Shown one piece after another: positions 1-5,415 of a stretch of DNA of 9,735 nt. The notes under the pieces were generated by a model that was not told where the DNA came from, did not search any database, and worked only from the letters and a program-made list of their open reading frames with translations. A program made the position numbers and the translations under genes. The stretch is from Chlamydiia bacterium (lineage in GTDB: Bacteria; Chlamydiota; Chlamydiia; Chlamydiales; FEN-1388): positions 1 through 9,735 of the forward strand of contig PMZB01000127.1 in assembly GCA_003170575.1 (NCBI GenBank), in the 5' to 3' direction. Numbering within the stretch: position 1 is the first letter of the stretch; each line of letters opens with the position of its first letter.

Positions 1-1
1 A

Positions 2-964
2 GCCACAATAAAGATCAACGTGTGTTCAGAAAAAATTATAAAATATATGACATCCATTTGGGAAAAAGCTACGTCTGACTCGCTTTTCGGGCCAGTTGCT
101 GCCCTAGCTAAGGGGAAAAAAGGTATGGCACACTGGCTTTTATACGAGGCTCAAATCTCTGAAAACCTCTTTAGCGTAAATGCTCCCTATATACTCCCCA
201 TTATGCAAGTGACAAGAGGTAATCCTGAAAAAGTTGGTCTTATGATGGAATATTGTAATTGTGGAAATTTGGCTGAATTTGCAAGTAGTCATTTTAATCC
301 AAACACCCGTGCCGTCTTACCTGAATATCGTTTTCTGCATATCTCTCTTCTTCGTCAAGTAACTGACGCTCTTTGTTGCATGCACACTCAAAACCTTATC
401 CACCGTGATGTCAAAGCGGAAAATGCGCTTGTGACTTGTTTCGGAGGAGCGTGGCAGGTTCGTCTTGCTGATTTTCCTAGCACAGTTGTGAACATGCACC
501 TCACAAAGTTTCATGCTGGTTCCTACCCACCGCCTGAAATCCAGCGAGCCTTTGAGCAAAGCAAAGAAGAGGCTCTTACTAAACTTTCCCAGTCTGAAGA
601 AGACGAATATGCGAGACGGGTTGAAAAGTGGAGACGCATGGGCTTAAAGGCAGGTAAAATCAAAGAAAAGGAAAATGCTTTCTTAGAAAGCAGGATCTCT
701 GAAAGTCTTCTCACTACACAAGTGGATGCATGGGCGCTTGGCGTTCTCATATGTCAGACAATGCATAATCTTCCAGAACTCATCAAAAGGATGGACTGGG
801 AGAGCCCCTCTTTGGAAATACTGAAAGCAAGAAAAAATCTTTTGGATTTATATCTTGATCCACAAAATGACTGTGTCGATAAGGTAGCGATCAGCCTACT
901 TGAACATCCCTTCCAAAGGATATCCACGCACAGCGCACATGATCTCCTGAGAGACGCAACCTAA
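2..964 (+). CDS. Divergent Ser/Thr protein kinase-like protein, 5' partial
   Basis: This is a eukaryotic-type protein kinase fold. Counting from the GTG at 20, the hinge is LMMEYCNCGNL (74-84) and the catalytic loop is HRDVKAEN (128-135) with Asp130, Lys132 and Asn135. DFP (151-153) sits at the metal-binding DFG position, PPE (171-173) matches APE, DAWALG (236-241) matches helix F, and Arg300 fits the helix-I arginine. Glu43 in LLYEAQ is the likely helix-C glutamate. About 62 residues lie between PPE and DAW, where typical kinases have about 12; the extra stretch is highly charged and probably helical. The frame is open to the left edge and reads A-T-I-K-I-N just before the GTG, so Lys in ATIK could be the beta-3 lysine and the true start is probably outside the window. 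I see no clear ribosome binding site at the GTG. By inference it phosphorylates host or bacterial proteins; a pseudokinase is possible. It is convergent with rnhB, 24 nt apart. Confidence 0.75.
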   Translation, partial: ATIKINVCSEKIIKYMTSIWEKATSDSLFGPVAALAKGKKGMAHWLLYEAQISENLFSVNAPYILPIMQVTRGNPEKVGLMMEYCNCGNLAEFASSHFNPNTRAVLPEYRFLHISLLRQVTDALCCMHTQNLIHRDVKAENALVTCFGGAWQVRLADFPSTVVNMHLTKFHAGSYPPPEIQRAFEQSKEEALTKLSQSEEDEYARRVEKWRRMGLKAGKIKEKENAFLESRISESLLTTQVDAWALGVLICQTMHNLPELIKRMDWESPSLEILKARKNLLDLYLDPQNDCVDKVAISLLEHPFQRISTHSAHDLLRDAT

Positions 965-988
965 TCAAGCTTGTGTTTGCCAGAAGTT

Positions 989-1750
989 CTACCTCTTGCG
1001 GCGGGATAATCCAGCAGGGAGTTTTACTGGCTTTTCTTCAGTAAAGAAAGGAAAGGCAAGCTGCTGTGGGGCAACAAGGATTTGGACAGGGGCATAGGAT
1101 TTTCTATGGATGGGACAAGGACCTAAGAGGCGAAGCTTTTCAAGATGGAAGGGTGTGCCATATCCTTTATGGCTTGCAAAACCATACTCAGGCCACATAA
1201 CATCATATTCTTTGAGCAGGCGATCTCGTGTGACTTTAGCGATGATCGAAGCAGCACTCACACTAGGGCAAAAGAAATCCCCTTTGACTACTGTCAAGCA
1301 TGGGACAGTGCCAAGGGGCGCAAGGCTTCCATCGATGATTGCGAGAACAGGACGTTTTTTCAAGCTTGAAATGGCTTGACGCATGGCCTGAAAGGTTGCT
1401 TGTACAATGTTAATTCTATCAATGACTTCATGATCCACGATTGAAACACTAAAATCGATGTCTGGATAGCGTACAAGCTCTGTATAAAGAGTCTCTAGCG
1501 TCTCTTCATCTAATTGCTTACTGTCAGTTACCCCTGGTAAGGAGAAGTTTTTTGGAAGAACACATGCGCATGCTACTACAGGACCGGCAAGTGGTCCTCT
1601 GCCTGCTTCATCAACACCAGCAAAGGGCACCATTTTCTTCGCGCGAAGCACGCCCTCTAATACAGCTGGATCTTGATTTGCAATTTCTTGGAGCTCACTG
1701 TGTGGAGAGCTCACCTTTGTCTTGCTAGAAAAAAGCTCCTGCTGACTCAT
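989..1750 (-). CDS. rnhB: Ribonuclease HII
   Basis: RNase HII cleaves the RNA strand of RNA-DNA hybrids and removes single ribonucleotides misincorporated in DNA. With the ATG start at 1750 (253 residues), the family signatures are DEAGRGPLAGPV (47-58), TDSKQL (75-80), IDG (139-141), KGD (156-158), SAASIIAKVTRD (165-176) and HKGYGTPFHLEKL (194-206). Catalytic acids by family are Asp47, Glu48, Asp140 and Asp158; all are present. I prefer ATG 1750 because GGTGGAG lies just upstream; the in-frame GTG codons at 1762 and 1759 have no such site. The protein has about 46 residues ahead of DEAGRG (about 15 in the E. coli enzyme) and a C-terminal tail ending in SRRKR. It lies 30 nt downstream of rplS and is probably co-transcribed with it. 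Confidence 0.95.
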   Translation of the reverse strand: MSQQELFSSKTKVSSPHSELQEIANQDPAVLEGVLRAKKMVPFAGVDEAGRGPLAGPVVACACVLPKNFSLPGVTDSKQLDEETLETLYTELVRYPDIDFSVSIVDHEVIDRINIVQATFQAMRQAISSLKKRPVLAIIDGSLAPLGTVPCLTVVKGDFFCPSVSAASIIAKVTRDRLLKEYDVMWPEYGFASHKGYGTPFHLEKLRLLGPCPIHRKSYAPVQILVAPQQLAFPFFTEEKPVKLPAGLSRRKR

Positions 1751-1780
1751 AAGCTCCACCACATATATTTGTTACAAGCT

Positions 1781-2200
1781 TTACCCTTCTTGGGCAAGAG
1801 CAGCTTCTTCTGGCTCTTCAGCGGCTGTTTGTTCTAGTTTATTGGCAACATACCGCCCTTTTACTTTCGCTGCCCTCCCAGAAGTGCCACGAAGGTAATA
1901 GAGCTTGCCTCTACGCACAGACCCATTTCGTACAAGTTCTATGCTTACTACAAGAGGACTATGCACGAAAAAAACTCGCTCCATCCCCTCTCCATACGCA
2001 ATGCGATGCAAGGTGATGGTCTCTGCCAATCCTTTCCCTTTACGAGCAATGCACGTCCCACTAAAACTTTGTACACGCTCTTTGCCACCCTCTTCAACAA
2101 TGCGAAGGTTTACTTTTAACGTATCACCTATGCGAAATGTAGGCACTATATTTTTTTGTTGAGTTTTTTCCACAGCTTCAATGTGTACGCTTCTCCCCAT
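1781..2200 (-). CDS. rplS: 50S ribosomal protein L19
   Basis: L19 is a large-subunit protein located at the interface with the 30S subunit. The whole family pattern is visible in 139 residues: PTFRIGD (20-26), ERVQSFSG (41-48), HRIAYGEGMERVF (65-77), SPLVVSIELV (81-90), KLYYLR (99-104) and GRAAKVK (108-114). The start is set by AGGAG six bases before the ATG. The last 19 residues (121-139, after ANK) form an acidic, alanine-rich tail that is not part of the usual 115-120 residue protein. rnhB follows 30 nt downstream. The gene is divergent from rpmB; in many bacteria, including Chlamydia as I recall, trmD precedes rplS, and here it does not. Confidence 0.97.
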   Translation of the reverse strand: MGRSVHIEAVEKTQQKNIVPTFRIGDTLKVNLRIVEEGGKERVQSFSGTCIARKGKGLAETITLHRIAYGEGMERVFFVHSPLVVSIELVRNGSVRRGKLYYLRGTSGRAAKVKGRYVANKLEQTAAEEPEEAALAQEG

Positions 2201-2239
2201 GACTCACTCCTGAATACTTTCTAAATATATGTTTCGTGA

Positions 2240-2248
2240 AGTGTAGCA
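2240..2248 (-). promoter_or_regulatory. Candidate extended -10 promoter for rplS-rnhB
   Basis: Read on the minus strand this is TGCTACACT: a TGn extension followed by TACACT, four of six matches to TATAAT. The -35 region about 17 bases further upstream is only a T-rich GGTTTT-like stretch. Transcription would begin near 2233, giving a leader of about 33 nt with the AGGAG site just before the rplS ATG. The distance fits, but there is no experimental support. Confidence 0.35.
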
Positions 2249-2313
2249 GGTTGCTTCCATAAAAAACCAGGAGAATATTTTGGATTGTGAAAAAGTTAGG
2301 CAACCAGGTATTC

Positions 2314-2350
2314 TTGACACTTTCAAAATTGTGAAAAAAAGGTTTAACCT
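2314..2350 (+). promoter_or_regulatory. rpmB upstream control region
   Basis: A perfect TTGACA (-35 consensus) lies at 2314-2319, but no good -10 hexamer sits 16-18 bases downstream. Overlapping this zone is an imperfect palindrome at 2321-2336 (TTTCAAAATTGTGAAA, one mismatched pair), and at 2340-2350 the odd palindrome AGGTTTAACCT, which also contains the only weak Shine-Dalgarno-like AGG ahead of the rpmB ATG. An alternative promoter is TTGTGA (2285-2290) with TATTCT (2309-2314), spacer 18. The region looks like a control site, but which promoter is used cannot be told. Confidence 0.3.
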
Positions 2351-2353
2351 CTT

Positions 2354-2620
2354 ATGTCAAAGATTTGTCAAATTACCGGGAAAAAACAATCACGTGGTTA
2401 CAAATATGTCACGCGTGGTATTGCAAAAAAGAAAAAAGGTATTGGTATCAAAGTCACCGGCAAAACGCGCCGTGCATTTCTTCCTAACCTTCAAGAAAAG
2501 AAACTTTGGGTTCCTGAAGAAAAACGCTTTATCAAATTCCGTCTTTCATGCGCAGCTTTAAGAACCATTGAGAAAAAAGGTCTTATCACAGTCCTGCGGG
2601 CCATTTCGAAACGCGGATAA
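2354..2620 (+). CDS. rpmB: 50S ribosomal protein L28
   Basis: L28 is a small basic protein of the large ribosomal subunit. The 88-residue product matches the family from end to end: SKICQITGKK (2-11), RGYKYVTRGIAKKKKGIGIKVTGKT (14-38), RAFLPNL (40-46), KLWVPEEKRFIKFRLS (50-65) and ALRTIEKKGL (68-77). Only one cysteine (Cys5) lies in the N-terminal motif, so this is not a four-cysteine zinc form. The start codon follows a weak AAAGG centred about 12 bases upstream, not a strong Shine-Dalgarno site. The usual partner rpmG is not next to it. A terminator-like hairpin overlaps the last codons and a PLD-family gene follows. Confidence 0.97.
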   Translation: MSKICQITGKKQSRGYKYVTRGIAKKKKGIGIKVTGKTRRAFLPNLQEKKLWVPEEKRFIKFRLSCAALRTIEKKGLITVLRAISKRG

Positions 2621-2650
2621 CGGCGAAATGGTGTTTCATTTTCTTTTTGA
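2601..2650 (+). terminator. Rho-independent terminator overlapping the rpmB 3' end
   Basis: CCATTTCG (2601-2608) and CGAAATGG (2624-2631) form a perfect 8-bp stem with a 15-nt loop. A U-rich tract, TGTTTCATTTTCTTTTT, follows directly. The left arm lies in the rpmB codons for A-I-S-K, and the stop codon 2618-2620 is in the loop. It would end the rpmB transcript and insulate it from the downstream operon. The stem is only moderately GC-rich, so efficiency is uncertain. Confidence 0.6.
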
Positions 2651-2666
2651 TGCTCGAATGAAACAC
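2631..2666. repeat. Second inverted repeat after rpmB
   Basis: GTGTTTCATT (2631-2640) and AATGAAACAC (2657-2666) are perfect 10-bp inverted arms around a 16-nt T-rich loop. It follows the first hairpin immediately, sharing only G2631. No strong T tract follows on either strand, so it may be a back-up terminator, an mRNA-stabilising stem or an operator. The role is unknown; the symmetry itself is directly visible. Confidence 0.5.
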
Positions 2667-2673
2667 ATCTAAT
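2645..2673 (+). promoter_or_regulatory. Weak candidate promoter for the PLD-dap operon
   Basis: TCTAAT at 2668-2673 matches TATAAT at five of six positions, with TTTTGA (2645-2650) 17 bases upstream as a poor -35 (three of six). A start near 2680 would give a leader of roughly 36 nt that contains the hairpin at 2687-2715. It overlaps the inverted repeat at 2631-2666, which could then be a regulator site. This is the best candidate in the 95-bp gap, but it is weak. Confidence 0.25.
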
Positions 2674-2686
2674 CGTCTATGCTTCA

Positions 2687-2715
2687 GCCATCACCACTCT
2701 CTGGAAAATGATGGC
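2687..2715 (+). promoter_or_regulatory. Leader hairpin abutting the PLD-gene start codon
   Basis: GCCATCA (2687-2693) and TGATGGC (2709-2715) form a perfect 7-bp stem with a 15-nt loop. The right arm ends exactly at the base before the ATG at 2716, and the only Shine-Dalgarno-like GGA (2703-2705) is in the loop. Such a stem could limit ribosome access to the first gene of the operon. The effect is inferred, not shown. Confidence 0.35.
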
Positions 2716-3756
2716 ATGAATATTTCGCACAAGAAAGTACGTAAGATTCTTTCATTACAGTCGAGCCTATCAGTACTCTTCGCAGTTCTTCTCTACACAC
2801 TCGTGTCAGCATGGTTTTTTTCGCCTACAATAAAGGCGGTAGACGAGACAGATGGTTCCTTAATCCTTCTGTCGACCGATTGTAATGACCCAATGAGAGC
2901 CTCAATTTGTTCCTCGATTGATTCGGCACAATCCTCGATTCTTCTTATTATCTACACCCTAGCAGACAAAAAAATTATCACAAGCTTAAAACATGCGGCT
3001 GATCGGGGGGTTAATGTCGCAGTGATCTTTGACCCGGTAGCCTCTCCTGAAGCCACTTTTCTTTTGGGAGATAAAATTTCATCTTTTGGGCGAAGAGGAG
3101 CTGGGCTTATGCACCAAAAACTCCTTGTTATTGATGAAAGCATTGTCTGGGTAGGAAGCGCAAACATGACCGCCTCCTCTTTTCTCCAGTATGGAAACCT
3201 TATGGGCTGCGTTCGAAGCAAAGTGCTTGCCGAAAGGATTATCGAATACAGCAAAGCACTTCGCACAAAAAGTCAGTTCAAGCAGCCCCCTCTTCAGATT
3301 CGTTTGCCTTCACAAGAGTTTACCTTCTTTATTCATCCGTATCAAGCAAATGAATCGCTGAAGGCGCTGATAAACAAGATAGATGGCGCAAGTTCAAGAA
3401 TTTTTGTTGCCATGTACACCTTCACTCATGAGGAGCTTCTTAGAGTACTCGTTAGTGCAAAAAAAAGAGGTGTTACTGTAAAGGTATTGTTTGACAAAGA
3501 TTCTATTTTGCATACTAGTATAAAAGCCTATGTTCGGTGTAAGAGAGAAGGAATCATTTGCTCATTTCGGAAAAAAAGCGGACTGCTCCATTATAAGGCA
3601 GCAATCATTGATGACTGCTTGATATTTGGTTCTGCAAATTGGACCAAAGCGGCTTTTAAGGTTAATGACGATTGTCTTTTGTTTATCGAGCCGCTGAATA
3701 ATCAGCAAAAATCTTGGGTAAATGCTTGGTGGAAGACACAGGAGATGGAGTTTTAA
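2716..3756 (+). CDS. Phospholipase D superfamily protein, membrane-anchored or secreted
   Basis: The protein has 346 residues and two complete PLD (HKD) motifs: His133, Lys135 and Asp140 followed by GSAN (147-150), and His292, Lys294 and Asp299 followed by GSAN (305-308). These pair to form one active site that uses a phosphohistidine intermediate on phosphodiester bonds. Residues about 17-36 are a hydrophobic segment after a basic N-terminus (KKVRK), which is a signal peptide or membrane anchor, so the domain is probably periplasmic, surface or secreted. The substrate could be phospholipid or nucleic acid; compact two-HKD proteins of this kind also include Nuc-like nucleases and cardiolipin-synthase relatives. 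It opens the operon and ends 4 nt before dapB. From memory, Chlamydia also has PLD-family genes close to rpmB. Confidence 0.85.
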   Translation: MNISHKKVRKILSLQSSLSVLFAVLLYTLVSAWFFSPTIKAVDETDGSLILLSTDCNDPMRASICSSIDSAQSSILLIIYTLADKKIITSLKHAADRGVNVAVIFDPVASPEATFLLGDKISSFGRRGAGLMHQKLLVIDESIVWVGSANMTASSFLQYGNLMGCVRSKVLAERIIEYSKALRTKSQFKQPPLQIRLPSQEFTFFIHPYQANESLKALINKIDGASSRIFVAMYTFTHEELLRVLVSAKKRGVTVKVLFDKDSILHTSIKAYVRCKREGIICSFRKKSGLLHYKAAIIDDCLIFGSANWTKAAFKVNDDCLLFIEPLNNQQKSWVNAWWKTQEMEF

Positions 3757-3760
3757 AAGT

Positions 3761-4519
3761 ATGACAAAAGTAGCGCTTATTGGATTAGGGAAAATGGGAA
3801 GTGAGCTGCTCACGCTTCTTCCTGAATATGATATGGCGTGCTCACTCTGCTGCGTGCGAGGAGCTGCTCATAAGGGACCTTTTCCGATACTTACTTCAGT
3901 GCAAACTCTTAATCCTGACATGTTTGATCTAGCAATTGACTTTAGCTCGTCCCAAGGCCTTGTTGAGCGAATGACTTTTTTTGCACGATCGAAAAAACCT
4001 GTTGTCCTAGGCACCACAGGCTGGGATGCTGATCGTGAAAATGTTCTTTCCCTATTCAAAGAAAACAAGACGTCTATGGTGTGGGGAGCAAACTTTTCGT
4101 TAGGCATGTGGATTTTCCGCAGAGCGTTAAAAGCGCTTTCTAAAGAGCTCCGCCTTTTTCCAGAGTTTGATATAGGCCTCTTTGAAGCGCATCATCGCGC
4201 AAAAAAAGATGCCCCTTCCGGAACAATGATTGCCATTCAAGAAGATGTGTTAGCAGAGTTTCCTGAAAAGAAAGTAGTTCACTCATCTGAAGAAGGGGCT
4301 TTGCCAAAAGATGGTTTGGACGTGGCAACTTTACGTGTAGGATCTGTTCCAGGCTATCATATGGCCTGGATCGATGGTCCTGATGAATCCATCCAAATTT
4401 CCCATTCTGTACGAAACAGAAAAACATTTGCCCGCGGCGCCCTGGAAGCAGCAACCCTGCTGCTTAAAAATCCAGGAGTTTGGCATTTTCACGAGCTGAT
4501 GCAACGAAAGGAGAAGTAG
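3761..4519 (+). CDS. dapB: 4-hydroxy-tetrahydrodipicolinate reductase
   Basis: DapB reduces the DapA product with NAD(P)H to tetrahydrodipicolinate in diaminopimelate and lysine synthesis. Its 252 residues show the dinucleotide loop GLGKMG (8-13), DFSSSQG (60-66), GTTGW (84-88), ANFSLGMWIF (110-119) and the catalytic block EAHHRAKKDAPSGT (142-155). The catalytic histidine lies in HH (144-145) and the catalytic Lys is 149. The ATG at 3761 is chosen because MTKVALIGLGKMG is the normal DapB N-terminus; the upstream in-frame ATG at 3722 would add 13 residues encoded inside the PLD gene. GGAG copies lie at 3741 and 3747. The segment between the first strand and DFSS is shorter than in the E. coli enzyme of 273 residues. 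Spacing is 4 nt after PLD and 5 nt before dapA. Confidence 0.95.
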   Translation: MTKVALIGLGKMGSELLTLLPEYDMACSLCCVRGAAHKGPFPILTSVQTLNPDMFDLAIDFSSSQGLVERMTFFARSKKPVVLGTTGWDADRENVLSLFKENKTSMVWGANFSLGMWIFRRALKALSKELRLFPEFDIGLFEAHHRAKKDAPSGTMIAIQEDVLAEFPEKKVVHSSEEGALPKDGLDVATLRVGSVPGYHMAWIDGPDESIQISHSVRNRKTFARGALEAATLLLKNPGVWHFHELMQRKEK

Positions 4520-4524
4520 TATTT

Positions 4525-5415
4525 ATGATGAGGCAAGGCTTATTTACAGCGCTTATTACCCCCTTCAAAAATGAGGGTTCTGAGCTCGATTTAGATGCGT
4601 TTCGGAAGCTTGTACAGCGACAAGTGGATGCAAAGGTAGAAGGCATTGTGCTTATGGGCACAACTGGCGAATCAGCTACTGTGACCTTGAATGAACGAAA
4701 GCAGCTGATCAAAGAGGCAAAAAAAATTACTCAAGGAAAAGTGTTGCTGATGGCAGGCTGCGGCACAAATGATACTCTATCTACCATTGAACAGGCAAAA
4801 ATCTCTGAGGAAGCTGGTGCCGAAGCACTGCAGATTGTCACGCCGCCTTATAGCAAACCCTCTCAAGAAGGGCTATATCTGCATTTTAAAGCGATCCACG
4901 ATTCGGTACAACTCCCCATTTTCATCTATAACATTCCAGGGAGAACATCTGTGAATATGGATGTAGCGACCATAAAGCGTTTATTTGCTTTAGAGCGAAT
5001 GGCAGGCATAAAAGAGGCTTCTGGCAATATGCAGCAGCTCGTCGATGTTATTGAAACTCTTAAAGGCCGCCCTTGCACAATCCTTGCGGGCGATGATTCC
5101 CTTGCTCTTCCTGCTATTGCCCTTGGTGCTCATGGAGTCATGTCAGTGCTTGGGAATCTTCTGCCCAAAAAAATGAAAGCCCTTGTGGATGCTGCCTTGA
5201 TGAATGATTTGCAAAAAGCTCGGTCTCTCCACTATGAATTAAAAAGCATCATGCAGGCATGCTTTGTTGAGACAAATCCTGTACCCATTAAATACATGCT
5301 CGGAAAGGTCCTTTCTCTAAACGATACGGTACGCCTGCCTTTAGCTCCTTTGACGGAAAAGAGCAGATCCCTTATAGATACAACGCTTTCCAAAAACGTG
5401 AATGATGACCTATGA
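4525..5415 (+). CDS. dapA: 4-hydroxy-tetrahydrodipicolinate synthase
   Basis: DapA condenses pyruvate and aspartate semialdehyde, the first committed step towards diaminopimelate. The 296-residue TIM-barrel protein has GTTGES (45-50), PPYSKPSQEG (107-116) with Tyr109, YNIPGRT (135-141) with Tyr135 and Arg140, the Schiff-base Lys163 in GIKEASG (161-167), and ETNPVPIK (249-256). Every residue expected for catalysis is present. The usual PYY reads PPY, keeping the second tyrosine. The ATG at 4525 is chosen because AAAGGAG lies at 4507-4513 and MMRQGLFTALITPF matches the family N-terminus; the frame is open further upstream into dapB. The stop overlaps the dapL start by 4 nt. Confidence 0.97.
   Translation: MMRQGLFTALITPFKNEGSELDLDAFRKLVQRQVDAKVEGIVLMGTTGESATVTLNERKQLIKEAKKITQGKVLLMAGCGTNDTLSTIEQAKISEEAGAEALQIVTPPYSKPSQEGLYLHFKAIHDSVQLPIFIYNIPGRTSVNMDVATIKRLFALERMAGIKEASGNMQQLVDVIETLKGRPCTILAGDDSLALPAIALGAHGVMSVLGNLLPKKMKALVDAALMNDLQKARSLHYELKSIMQACFVETNPVPIKYMLGKVLSLNDTVRLPLAPLTEKSRSLIDTTLSKNVNDDL

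Noticed and set aside
943..988. Possible terminator between the kinase gene and rnhB
   Set aside because: Only a 4-bp stem (TCTC/GAGA) is seen, with no T tract on either strand.
1751..1762. Two in-frame GTG codons ahead of the rnhB ATG
   Set aside because: No Shine-Dalgarno site precedes them, and GGTGGAG lies just before the ATG at 1750.
2280..2561. Open frame overlapping rpmB in another phase
   Set aside because: It is a shadow of the lysine-rich rpmB sequence; the L28 frame is unmistakable.
3722..3760. Upstream in-frame ATG that would lengthen dapB by 13 residues
   Set aside because: The extra residues are encoded inside the PLD gene and do not resemble a DapB N-terminus; MTKVALIGLGKMG from 3761 does.
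4480..4524. Upstream in-frame ATG that would lengthen dapA by 15 residues
   Set aside because: It overlaps the end of dapB, while AAAGGAG at 4507-4513 fits the ATG at 4525 and the family N-terminus.
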